A stretch of DNA of 64,000 bases from Acerihabitans sp015654925 (lineage in GTDB: Bacteria > Pseudomonadota > Gammaproteobacteria > Enterobacterales > Enterobacteriaceae). The stretch spans positions 4,712,001 through 4,776,000 of the forward strand of contig NZ_CP178732.1 in NCBI RefSeq assembly GCF_047324175.1, given 5' to 3'. The notes under the pieces were generated by a model. That model was not told the DNA's origin. It ran no database searches and saw nothing but the letters and a program-made list of their open reading frames with translations. The translations under genes were made by a program, and so were the position numbers. This document shows positions 43,687 through 53,941 of the stretch, in pieces. How positions within the stretch are numbered: the stretch's first letter is position 1; each line of letters starts with the position of its first letter.

Positions 43687-44403
43687 ATGCAGACCCCGCA
43701 CATTCTTATCGTTGAAGACGAGTCAGTTACCCGCAACACCCTCAAAAGCATTTTCGAAGCCGAGGGTTATATGGTTCATGAAGCCACCGACGGCGCAGAA
43801 ATGCATCAGATTTTATCGGAAAACGACATCAACCTGGTCATAATGGATATCAACCTGCCGGGTAAAAACGGGTTACTGCTGGCCCGCGAATTACGTGAAC
43901 ACGCAAGCGTTGCGCTGATGTTTTTGACTGGCCGCGATAACGAAGTGGACAAAATACTCGGTCTGGAAATCGGCGCCGACGACTATATTACCAAGCCTTT
44001 TAATCCGCGCGAATTAACCATCCGCGCACGCAACTTGCTGTCCCGCACCATGAACCTCGGCGGCGGCAGTGAAGAACGCAAACTGGTGGAAAGCTATAAA
44101 TTCAACGGCTGGGAGCTGGATATCAACAGCCGTTCATTGCTCAGCCCCACCGGCGATCATTACAAATTGCCGCGCAGCGAGTTTCGCGCCATGCTGCATT
44201 TCTGCGAAAATCCCGGCAAAATACAGTCGCGGGCGGAACTGCTGAAAAAAATGACCGGGCGCGAGCTCAAGGCGCACGACCGCACCGTCGACGTCACTAT
44301 CCGCCGGATCCGCAAACATTTTGAATCCACTCCCGATACGCCGGAAATCATCGCCACCATTCATGGCGAAGGTTATCGTTTCTGCGGCGACCTGGAAGAG
44401 TAA
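43687..44403 (+). CDS. arcA: Two-component response regulator ArcA
   Basis: OmpR/PhoB-type regulator that represses aerobic genes when phosphorylated by ArcB. The 238 aa equal the E. coli length. The phosphoacceptor is Asp54 (VIMDINLPG), with Thr/Lys in FLTGRD and YITKPFNPREL. The C-terminal winged helix contains VDVTIRRIRKHFE. It starts at the ATG at 43687 and is divergent from yjtD. E. coli creBCD, which lie between arcA and creA, are missing. Confidence 0.98.
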   Translation: MQTPHILIVEDESVTRNTLKSIFEAEGYMVHEATDGAEMHQILSENDINLVIMDINLPGKNGLLLARELREHASVALMFLTGRDNEVDKILGLEIGADDYITKPFNPRELTIRARNLLSRTMNLGGGSEERKLVESYKFNGWELDINSRSLLSPTGDHYKLPRSEFRAMLHFCENPGKIQSRAELLKKMTGRELKAHDRTVDVTIRRIRKHFESTPDTPEIIATIHGEGYRFCGDLEE

Positions 44404-44501
44404 AGCAGGCGCCAGGCCAGACTCACCCAGGCGAGCGTTTGCCATTGGGCCCAAGGCGGCGGTATTGATTGCCGCCCGGCGGTCCCAACGGCTGCTCTCC
44501 A

Positions 44502-44984
44502 TCATTGACGCTGCGTGGTCCAGGGAATAATCGGTACCGCGCTCAGCGCATTTTTCGGCGACCCCTCAACGACCCGATCCGAATAAGACAGATAGATCAG
44601 CGCGTTGCGCTTTTCATCATAAAAACGCACCACCTGCAGCCGTTTGAATACCAGCGATGTCCGCTTTTGAAACACCACGCTCCCGGTTTGTTTGCCGTTC
44701 TTGATTTTATCCGTTAGCGTAATCGGCCCTACCTGTTGACACGAAATTGCCGCATCCGACGTATCTTCGGCCAGGCCAAGTCCGCCCTTGATGCCTCCGG
44801 TCTTTGCCCGGCTCAGGTAACAGGTGACATTTTGCACATCCGGATCGTCAAACGCTTCCACGACGATTTTATGATCGGGACCAAAGAGTTTGAACACCGT
44901 ATCCACCGAACCGACCTCTTCGGACCGGGCGGCGCCGGAGGCCAGCAGGCACAGCGCCAGCGCGGAAAACACTATTTTTTTCAT
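44502..44984 (-). CDS. creA: CreA family protein
   Basis: The 160-aa product (E. coli CreA 157) has a signal peptide KKIVFSALALCLLASGAARSEE with cleavage after Ala near residue 20. The CreA-characteristic SVDTVFKLFGPDHKIVVEAFDDPDV and GGIKGGLGLAEDTSDAAISC follow. Its function is unknown; a periplasmic location is likely. The ATG at 44984 gives the best signal peptide, though ATG at 44990 is possible. The CreBC two-component genes that follow it in E. coli are absent here. Confidence 0.93.
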   Translation of the reverse strand: MKKIVFSALALCLLASGAARSEEVGSVDTVFKLFGPDHKIVVEAFDDPDVQNVTCYLSRAKTGGIKGGLGLAEDTSDAAISCQQVGPITLTDKIKNGKQTGSVVFQKRTSLVFKRLQVVRFYDEKRNALIYLSYSDRVVEGSPKNALSAVPIIPWTTQRQ

Positions 44985-45192
44985 TAACATGGGCTTCTTT
45001 TTCAACTATAGGAATATTCGGTTGGCGATGGCCCCGGCGGTTCGCGATCGGGGGTCACTACCAATGATGAAATACTGCTATCATGGCAGGTATTAATAAG
45101 CTAATAAATCTTTGACGGTCTAACAGCAAAAATATTGCTATCATGCCTCAACTTTTACTTCATTGTGCCCAACCGCTTTTTGAGGATGATCT

Positions 45193-46062
45193 ATGGATCA
45201 AGCCGGTATAATTCGTGATCTGTTAAGCTGGTTAGAAGGACATCTGGACCAGCCGTTATCCCTGGATAATGTCGCTGCAAAGGCAGGCTACTCTAAATGG
45301 CACTTGCAGCGGATGTTCAAAGAGGTAACAGGTCATGCCATCGGTGCGTATATCAGGGCCCGCAGGTTATCCAAAGCGGCCGTTGCATTACGTCTTACCA
45401 GCAGGCCGATCCTGGATATCGCCCTGCAATATCGTTTCGACTCGCAGCAAACTTTTACCCGCGCGTTTAAAAAACAGTTTATCCAGACCCCGGCATTATA
45501 TCGCCGGTCGGAAGAGTGGGATTCCACCGGCATACGCCCGCCGATCCGGTTGGAGAAATGGAGTATGCCGCAGCCGGAATTTATCAAGCTGCCGGCGCTC
45601 CGCCTGGTGGGCATGACCCAAAGCTACTCTTGCACCCTGGAGCAAATCAGCACGTTTCGCAGCGAGTTGCGCATCCAGTTCTGGCGGCACTACCTGGGCG
45701 AAGCGAAAACCATTCCGCCGGTGCTTTACGGTTTGAACGATTCCCGGCCCAGCCAGGAAAAGGATGACGAGCAGGAAATTCTTTATACGACCGCCATCGA
45801 ACCCCAGGACGTACCCGAGAACGTACACAACGGCCAGCCTATCGAACTGGCGGGGGGAGATTACGCGCAGTTTATCTATGACGGACCGTCCGACGGGTTG
45901 CAAAACTTTATTTTGTCGCTGTACGGTACCTGCCTGCCTACGCTAAAACTGACCCGCCGCCAGGGACACGATATCGAGCGTTTTTATCCGCAGGAAAAGG
46001 CGCCCGACGCGCCGGAGCCCCATAGTATTCGCTGCGAGTATCTGATACCGGTTCGGCGTTAA
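45193..46062 (+). CDS. rob: Right-origin-binding protein/AraC-family activator Rob
   Basis: The 289 aa equal E. coli Rob. Two AraC-type helix-turn-helix units (about 8-105) contain LDNVAAKAGYSKWHLQRMFKEVTGHAIGAY and DIALQYRFDSQQTFTRAFKKQF. A GyrI-like ligand domain follows. Rob activates the marA/soxS/rob regulon in response to bile salts and similar compounds. It converges with gpmB and their ends overlap by 4 bp. Confidence 0.97.
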   Translation: MDQAGIIRDLLSWLEGHLDQPLSLDNVAAKAGYSKWHLQRMFKEVTGHAIGAYIRARRLSKAAVALRLTSRPILDIALQYRFDSQQTFTRAFKKQFIQTPALYRRSEEWDSTGIRPPIRLEKWSMPQPEFIKLPALRLVGMTQSYSCTLEQISTFRSELRIQFWRHYLGEAKTIPPVLYGLNDSRPSQEKDDEQEILYTTAIEPQDVPENVHNGQPIELAGGDYAQFIYDGPSDGLQNFILSLYGTCLPTLKLTRRQGHDIERFYPQEKAPDAPEPHSIRCEYLIPVRR

Positions 46063-46706
46063 CGCTGGATTTCATCCAGAGCGGGCATATCCAGATGCGA
46101 GATATCGCCCGCGGTTTCCACTACCCAGCCCGGCGCCAGCCATGGGCTTTGCTGAAAATCCATTCGCGACAACGAGCAGTTGCGCAACCGCAAACGGCGC
46201 TCGGCGTAGGGCGGCAGGCCCAGGACGGTACTAATCAAACAACCCAAGGCCATGCCGTGGCTGACCAGCAGGGGGACGCTGCCGACCGGTAATTCCCGGC
46301 AGTCGTTCAGGGCCGCCAGCATCCGCTCGGACAGTTCGGTCATCGATTCGCCGTCTGGAATGCGCCCGCCCGCGGTGCCGTCCACCAGTTGCTTGCGCCA
46401 GCCCTCTTCTTCCTCGGTCAAGGTGTCGATATCGCGCATTTCCAATATCCCCATATCAAGTTCGCGCAGCCGCGGGTCGGCGATGACCTCGCAGCGGCAA
46501 GCCCGGGCGATAATATCGGCGGTATGGCGTGTACGGCCTAGGTCGCTGCTGATAATATGGGTGATTCCCATTGATTTGACGCGTTCAGCGACTTGCTGTG
46601 CCTGGCGTTGCCCCTTGGCGGTTAACGCACTGTCGGACTGCCCTTGAATACGGCGCAAGGCATTCCATTCTGTTTCGCCATGGCGAACAAGATAGACCTG
46701 TAACAT
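46059..46706 (-). CDS. gpmB: Histidine phosphatase family protein GpmB (YtjC)
   Basis: The 215 aa equal E. coli GpmB/YtjC. The catalytic RHGETEWN motif lies at residues 8-15 (His9), with the second-half SHGMALGCLIS. The family includes cofactor-dependent phosphoglycerate mutases and phosphatases; E. coli YtjC is likely a phosphatase. It converges with rob (4-bp overlap) and diverges from yjjX. Confidence 0.95.
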   Translation of the reverse strand: MLQVYLVRHGETEWNALRRIQGQSDSALTAKGQRQAQQVAERVKSMGITHIISSDLGRTRHTADIIARACRCEVIADPRLRELDMGILEMRDIDTLTEEEEGWRKQLVDGTAGGRIPDGESMTELSERMLAALNDCRELPVGSVPLLVSHGMALGCLISTVLGLPPYAERRLRLRNCSLSRMDFQQSPWLAPGWVVETAGDISHLDMPALDEIQR

Positions 46707-46756
46707 GGTTTTTTTCCGTTATACTGCGTGAAAATGACTGGAGTGATAAAAACAAT

Positions 46757-47293
46757 ATGTATTATGTCGTTGCTGCTACCACCAACCCGGCTAAAATCGA
46801 TGCTATTACCCTGGCGTTTAACGATACCTACGGGCACGACAGCTGCCGTGTCGAAGGAATAGACGTCGACAGCGGCGTGCCGTCGCAACCGATGGGTAAT
46901 GTCGAAACCCGCAGCGGCGCGCGCAACCGGGTTATGGCCGCGCGTCAGGTTTGTCCCGAGGCGGATTTCTGGGTCGGCGTGGAGGCGGGAATCGAAGATA
47001 ATATGACCTTTGCCTGGATGGTTATCGAAAATACTCATTTGCGCGGCGAATCACGCTCTGCCAGTTTAATATTACCAGAAAGTATATTACAGGGAATCAT
47101 TGAAGGTAGGGAATTAGGGCAGGAAATGGCTCGATTAACCGGAATAATGGATATTAAACGCCGGGGCGGGGCCATAGGGGTGTTCACCGCCGGCAGGCTC
47201 ACCCGCAGCAGCGTCTATCACCAGGCATTGTTATTGGCCCTGGTGCCCTTTAACAACGCCATCTACCAGACCGCCCGCGGCCACGCCAATTAA
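46757..47293 (+). CDS. yjjX: Inosine/xanthosine triphosphatase
   Basis: The 178-aa protein (E. coli 170) is the NTPase that removes ITP and XTP and keeps non-canonical purines from nucleic acids. Hallmarks are the N-terminal VAATTNPAKIDAI, GVPSQPMGNVETRSGARNR and WVGVEAGIE. The ATG at 46757 is the conserved start. The end overlaps the convergent trpR stop by 4 bp, as at the neighbouring rob-gpmB pair. Confidence 0.95.
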   Translation: MYYVVAATTNPAKIDAITLAFNDTYGHDSCRVEGIDVDSGVPSQPMGNVETRSGARNRVMAARQVCPEADFWVGVEAGIEDNMTFAWMVIENTHLRGESRSASLILPESILQGIIEGRELGQEMARLTGIMDIKRRGGAIGVFTAGRLTRSSVYHQALLLALVPFNNAIYQTARGHAN

Positions 47294-47619
47294 TCCGGCA
47301 ACCGGGATAAATTCCGTTCCAGCCAGGCCTTGAGTTCCGGCGGGGCGGCCTTGAGGCTGTTGGACCCACGGGTAATGGTCGCAATGCCCGTGCCGAGCGT
47401 GTTTTTCAGCTCGCGCTGGCTCACCTCGCCGCCCAGCAAGGCCCGGATGATGCGGATGCGGGTGCCTATCGCTTCCCGCTCATCGGCGGTGAGCATTAAT
47501 TGCAATAAGGGCACGTGCAGCCCGTCGGTAAAGGCTTGCCCCAATAGCGCGGCAAAGTGCCGCCACTCTTGCTCGGACCGTTCTGACCCGCCGGTGTCCG
47601 GGGTGATATCGTCATTCAT
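47290..47619 (-). CDS. trpR: Trp operon repressor
   Basis: The 109-aa protein (E. coli 108) is the tryptophan-dependent repressor. The conserved LMLTADEREAIGTRIRI helix and the DNA-binding helix-turn-helix SQRELKNTLGTGIATITRGSNSLK are present. A sequence resembling a trp operator lies at 47631-47648, just upstream, which would allow autoregulation as in E. coli. It is downstream of slt. Confidence 0.97.
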   Translation of the reverse strand: MNDDITPDTGGSERSEQEWRHFAALLGQAFTDGLHVPLLQLMLTADEREAIGTRIRIIRALLGGEVSQRELKNTLGTGIATITRGSNSLKAAPPELKAWLERNLSRLPD

Positions 47620-47630
47620 GATAGATCGCC

Positions 47631-47648
47631 ATACCTATTGACTAGTAC
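47631..47648 (-). promoter_or_regulatory. Candidate TrpR operator at trpR
   Basis: On the minus strand GTACTAGTCAATAGGTAT matches 13 of 18 positions of the symmetric operator, with a perfect left half-site. It lies 12 bp before the trpR start. Confidence 0.4.
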
Positions 47649-47674
47649 AGCAGTCTATCCTATTTTCCGCTATT

Positions 47675-49615
47675 TCAGTAGCTCCGTTGCCACTCGGCAT
47701 CGGTCAGCACTTTCGCCGGCTGGCGCAGGAAATAGCGGTAAAATACGTCATAGGCCAGCACATTCTTCACGTAGCCGCGCGTTTCCGAAAACGGGATGCT
47801 TTCAATAAAAGCCACCGCGTCGATGCGCCCCGCGCTATTGCCAAGCCAAGTGGTAACGCGCCCCGGTCCGGCGTTATAGGCTACGCTGGATAAAATCCGG
47901 TTGCGGCCAAACATCTGGTAAACATATTCCAGATAGGCGGTGCCCAAATCGATATTGGTTTGCGGGTCAAGGAGCTGGCCGGTGTTCATATAGCTGCTGA
48001 TATTGAACATTTCGGCGGTATGTTTTGCCGTGGCCGGCATCAATTGCATCAGTCCCGCGGCGCCCACCGGCGACTGCGCTTTGGGATTCCAGGCGCTCTC
48101 CTGGCGGGCGATCGCCATGGCATAACTTTGGCTTATCCCTTTATCCTCGGTGGCGCGGCGAAATTCATTGTGCCAGGCTAGGGGGAAACGCTCTTCCAGA
48201 TGATCCCATAACTTGCCGCTAATGGTCGCCTGTACGCTCATATCCGGCCACTGCTGCTCAAAAGCGTAACGCGCCAGGCCCTCTTGCTGCGGCCGGCCGA
48301 GACTGGCGATCAGCGCGCTCCATTCGCTGCGGGCCAGATTATCCATATTCCAATACATCAACTCCCGCACCCGGGCTATCTCCGGCCGCTTGATAAGATC
48401 CGGCGTCGGCTCCACGGCGCGCGCCACGTTAATCACATAATTGACGTTCAGCTTTTGCGCCGCTACCATCGGATAAAATCCCCGGTCCTGCATAAGAGTG
48501 CGCAGGATCGCCTCGCCTTCGCTCTTGCGGCCCCGATCGATTAGCAGCGCCGCACGCCAATAGCGCCACTCTTCCTTCTGGCTGGCGTCCTCCGGCAGGC
48601 GGTCCAGCCAGGCGATCACCCCCTGCTTGTCCCCCTGCCCCAGCGACATGCGGATGCGTCGCTCCAGCAACGAGGTGGAATGGCCGCGCAAAATCACGTT
48701 ATCGCGCCATGCCGCTTGTTCGGCGGTGGCATCGGTGCCCATTAAACGCCAGGCCACGCTCTCTTCCAGATCCAGCCGTTCGCTGTCGTTCATTTTTTGC
48801 AAACGCACCAGGGTCGGCAGCATGGCGCGGGCGTTTTCAACGTCATCGCGCGCCAGCCGCGCAAAAGAAATAATGGTCGCCTGGCGGGTCAAATCGGTCG
48901 GGCCCACGCTGCGGGCAAAGCCCTCAAGGGTGGCCGGATTATCCTGCAAAGCCGCCAGCGCGCTGCCCATGGTCTGATATTCGATGGGCAGCTGCTTGGA
49001 CAACGTGTTAACCAGAGAGGTATTGCCCTCCTTCATCGCCAGGCGCATCCGTTCGAGAATGGCCAGCGGTCCGCGCTGCCCGGCTTCGGCCCAGACGCCG
49101 AACAGTTTATTGCAACTTTCGGGCAGCGAGTGCCCATTGAGCCAGATTTCCTTGGCGCCGTCCCAGGCCGCCTGCTGTTGCCCCGTGGCCCATTTGGCAT
49201 AATAAAAATTACAGCGCGCGGACACCGGTTTCGGCGGCTGCGGGCTGAAAACCAGCAGGCTTTGCCAGTCCTGGCGCTGGGCCAGTTCATTGACATAGCG
49301 TGATGCCAGGGAGCGCGCCGGCGGCAGCGTGGGATTGGCGTCGATAAAGGCCCTGATCTGCTCCATACCCGCCTGGGAGAGATCTTGCGATAATGCCCGG
49401 TATTGCAGATAAGGATAAAGAGGGTAATCGGTCAGGGTCGGCATCAGCTGCGCCACCACATCCATTTGGTTGCTGTCCCAGGCCAATTTCACCTGCTGGT
49501 AGCGTTGGCGCTGCGCGTCGATTGAATCCGCGCGCGCAAAACCGCTCACGGCGATCAGACCCAGCCCCAGATATAGCGCCGCGCCCACGTTTTGCCATTT
49601 GTCCACCTTGACCAT
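47675..49615 (-). CDS. slt: Soluble lytic murein transglycosylase Slt70
   Basis: Periplasmic enzyme that cleaves peptidoglycan glycan strands to anhydro-muropeptides. The 646-aa precursor (E. coli 645) has a signal peptide ending near GFARA|DS. A long helical superhelix follows, then a C-terminal lysozyme-like domain with catalytic Glu506 in AIARQESAWNPKAQSPVGAAGLMQLMP and AYNAGPGRV. The start at 49615 is chosen because it yields the signal peptide; the frame is open 56 codons further. Confidence 0.97.
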   Translation of the reverse strand: MVKVDKWQNVGAALYLGLGLIAVSGFARADSIDAQRQRYQQVKLAWDSNQMDVVAQLMPTLTDYPLYPYLQYRALSQDLSQAGMEQIRAFIDANPTLPPARSLASRYVNELAQRQDWQSLLVFSPQPPKPVSARCNFYYAKWATGQQQAAWDGAKEIWLNGHSLPESCNKLFGVWAEAGQRGPLAILERMRLAMKEGNTSLVNTLSKQLPIEYQTMGSALAALQDNPATLEGFARSVGPTDLTRQATIISFARLARDDVENARAMLPTLVRLQKMNDSERLDLEESVAWRLMGTDATAEQAAWRDNVILRGHSTSLLERRIRMSLGQGDKQGVIAWLDRLPEDASQKEEWRYWRAALLIDRGRKSEGEAILRTLMQDRGFYPMVAAQKLNVNYVINVARAVEPTPDLIKRPEIARVRELMYWNMDNLARSEWSALIASLGRPQQEGLARYAFEQQWPDMSVQATISGKLWDHLEERFPLAWHNEFRRATEDKGISQSYAMAIARQESAWNPKAQSPVGAAGLMQLMPATAKHTAEMFNISSYMNTGQLLDPQTNIDLGTAYLEYVYQMFGRNRILSSVAYNAGPGRVTTWLGNSAGRIDAVAFIESIPFSETRGYVKNVLAYDVFYRYFLRQPAKVLTDAEWQRSY

Positions 49616-50228
49616 ATCCACTCTATCCTCAGCGTAATCTCTTGATTGTCCGCCCCATAACGGGCTTATGACCAATCCGGCCGCAGCCTTATGGTAGCGG
49701 GGTGCTGTCACCATGCTAGCTAAGCCGCCCGGTCTATGCCAGCGGCAGGTGCAACTATCGTCTTTATTTTCGTCGTTAACCATTTTTTAGCACTAAGCGT
49801 CCAATACCGCGCAACCGCAGCGGCAATAACGGCCATAGCCATGGCGCCGACCAACATCCGGCGCGCGCTGGATCACAATGTTGATTTTTATACCCCGATC
49901 GCCGTTTAATCCGCTATACCGTTTTCAGGTACTGCGCTACCCTAATCTGCTAGAACCGCACAATACCCTCCCTGCCGTGGCCTTACGCATTAAGGCCAGG
50001 CGGAACAGCGGCAAAAAACCAACGTTACGTTAACGAGTATCTGGAAATGCCGATCGCGTTCGTTAAAAATGGTGATGTCAGTCATGGGAAAGAGAGCCAT
50101 GCTCCTTTCTATCGATCTATGGTAAACGCCATACTATTTTACGGCATTGGCGCAACATCAACTACATCCGCTCTTAAAACCAGCATGTTTCATGTCCATG
50201 TCAAGCCTTTGCCGTAAGGTGAATTAAA
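49616..50228. other. slt upstream region
   Basis: This 613-bp stretch separates slt from the divergent membrane-protein gene. No convincing gene is visible. The part after 49784 shows GTTACGTTAACG repeats near 50021 and AT-rich stretches toward 50228. It may hold both promoters. Confidence 0.45.
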
Positions 50229-51863
50229 TTGAAAGTAAAAAATAATCTATTATTTATTTTTTTTAGCCTCCTGATTTTTTCTATACTGTTTTTAACCCTG
50301 TCAACTAACGGCATGTGGACCGGACATGATTGGGTTGCTCATTTCCAGCGGATGATTTCATTAAATAACGAACTGGCGAATAACCAATACCCGCCCCTGT
50401 TCGATTATTGGTCAAAAGGGCAGTTTGGGTATTCCTGGCAACTTTTTTACCCACCGCTGACATCGCTATTATTTTTAATCGCCAGCGCGCTCACTTTCAA
50501 CAGTCCCGATATTATCATTCAAATGAAAACCGTGTTTTTCATTATTATGGTGATTGCGTTCGCCGCCAGCTTCTATGCCGCCAGGCGCGAGCATAATTCA
50601 GTCCCTGCCGGTTACCTGTGCGCGTTCCTTTTTATCAGCTCCGGCTATTTTTTAACCGACATTTATATCAGATTCGCCCTGGGCGAATGCCTGGCCATGG
50701 CCGTTATGCCATTATTTCTGCGCGGATGCAGTTCGCTTATCAGCGATCGGGAAGACCGATGGCTGATCCCTTTTTCCGCGCTGATGATCTTTTTATCCAA
50801 TATTCCGAGCCTTATTGTCACCGCGATATTTTTTATCTTATTTTTTATCATTAACTTTAAGGCATTGCTTAGCAAAGATAATGTGCGTTTCTTTATTATC
50901 TCCGCGCTGTTTGTTCTCTCGCTCAGCGCGTTCTACTGGGTGCCGCTGTTATACCATATGCACTACTCGGATATATTCGCCACCAGCGGAAAACTGCTTA
51001 AGTACGAAGACCTGCTAAAATTCAGCAGCGGCTTAATCGAAACGCTGTTGTCGCTGCCTTCGACTTACGGGGTGTCCAACCCGGGCATGTTCCTGTCCGT
51101 TGGCGTAATACAATTGATCTTAGCGCTGTTTTATCTCAAATACGGCCGTTCCCCGTACGCCAAGAAAATGATCATCGTGGCGCTGGTTTTTATCTTTGCC
51201 ACCACCCATTTTATTCCCTGGAATTTAATACCGGACAGCGTGCCCATTTTAAAATTGATGCAATTCCCCTGGCGGCTGCTGTCCTGCGCCACGGCGATTG
51301 TGGCCCTGTATACGTCCGGCATGCTGGCCGACCAACTGCCGCGCAAGCGCGCGCTGGTATTCGCCGTGGTATTGTTAAGTATCGCCGGTATGTACCTGCC
51401 GGTAAAAAAAGCGGTTACCCACCGTTTTCTGCAGTTGGATACCAGCTCGTTATATGATGACTATCTTAATAACAGTAATATCCGGCCGGTGAATTTCCGC
51501 CACCTGGAAAAGAATGACTTCGCCTTTTTCGTTAATAAACAGGCCCCCATCGTCAGCACCCGCTTCGTCAACGGGTATCCTGAGTTGCAGATCCGGGCCG
51601 ATGGCGAACAGGTGGCGACGCTGCCCTATATTATGTATTCCGGTTATTACCTGCTGGTGGATGGCAAACCCACCGACACCGTCCGGCTGGACAACGGCCT
51701 GGTCGGCGTCAGGCTGGGCGCGGGCGAACATACCGTCAGGCTGGCCTATCGCCGGTCCATCGTGATTATTCCGGGACTGGTAAGCCTGCTTTCCCTGGGC
51801 GTTACGGCGTTTTTCTTCTCCCGCCGCCGCCGTCCCCAAGCCAGCGCCGTGCTGGCGGAATGA
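50229..51863 (+). CDS. Polytopic membrane protein, GT-C/PTPS-related glycosyltransferase-like
   Basis: The 544-aa protein has about eleven membrane helices and a C-terminal soluble beta-rich segment (about 400-510) before a last helix and a basic tail. In the first periplasmic loop TGHDWVAHFQRM (31-42) offers Asp34 and His38, and QLFYPPL (71-77) follows. This pattern recalls GT-C glycosyltransferases and the PTPS-related (YfhO-like) membrane family. A lipid-linked sugar transfer is plausible but not proven. It starts at a TTG (50229) after AAGGTG (50217-50222). The gene is inserted between slt and ettA, which are neighbours in E. coli, and its 5' half is AT-rich. Confidence 0.7.
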   Translation: MKVKNNLLFIFFSLLIFSILFLTLSTNGMWTGHDWVAHFQRMISLNNELANNQYPPLFDYWSKGQFGYSWQLFYPPLTSLLFLIASALTFNSPDIIIQMKTVFFIIMVIAFAASFYAARREHNSVPAGYLCAFLFISSGYFLTDIYIRFALGECLAMAVMPLFLRGCSSLISDREDRWLIPFSALMIFLSNIPSLIVTAIFFILFFIINFKALLSKDNVRFFIISALFVLSLSAFYWVPLLYHMHYSDIFATSGKLLKYEDLLKFSSGLIETLLSLPSTYGVSNPGMFLSVGVIQLILALFYLKYGRSPYAKKMIIVALVFIFATTHFIPWNLIPDSVPILKLMQFPWRLLSCATAIVALYTSGMLADQLPRKRALVFAVVLLSIAGMYLPVKKAVTHRFLQLDTSSLYDDYLNNSNIRPVNFRHLEKNDFAFFVNKQAPIVSTRFVNGYPELQIRADGEQVATLPYIMYSGYYLLVDGKPTDTVRLDNGLVGVRLGAGEHTVRLAYRRSIVIIPGLVSLLSLGVTAFFFSRRRRPQASAVLAE

Positions 51864-52189
51864 AAACCGCCCCCCGGCGTTGACATCGGCGCCGGGCATG
51901 TGGCCCAATTGCTCCTATCAGCAGCCCCGCGCGCCGCACGGCGTTTACAAACGCCGGTATGGTGCGGCCCGGAGGAAGGGGCTAATATCGTGCCAGGCCA
52001 ACCGCCGGCGGGATTGGTGGGATTGCCCGTTGAAACCGGCTAAAATAGTCTTGCGCACAGCCTTGCGCTTAGCCATGCACTACCCGCACTGCTAACCGAA
52101 TATGGCGAAAATGCCCCATAGATGTCCCTTAGACGCGCCATACCGGCACGGGACATACACGACACCCAATACAAGAGGCTTATAGCAAC
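51864..52189. other. Region between the GT-C-like gene and ettA
   Basis: This 326-bp stretch has no supportable gene. CCCGGCG and CGCCGGG just after the stop of the membrane-protein gene (about 51873-51897) form a hairpin lacking a T-run. A TAAAAT at 52041-52046 is a possible ettA -10, but no convincing -35 pairs with it. Confidence 0.4.
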
Positions 52190-53854
<1,665 letters not shown>

Positions 53855-53866
53855 AGCCACCGAGCT

Positions 53867-53892
53867 GCGGAGCGTCCCCTGGGGCGCTCCGC
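53867..53892. terminator. Hairpin between convergent ettA and nadR
   Basis: GCGGAGCG (53867-53874) and CGCTCCGC (53885-53892) form an 8-bp stem; the loop CCCC/GGGG can extend pairing. No T-run follows on the plus strand. Confidence 0.5.
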
Positions 53893-53941
53893 CCGCCATC
53901 ACCGCTCACCGCGGGCCATGCCAAAAGGGGACAAACCTACG

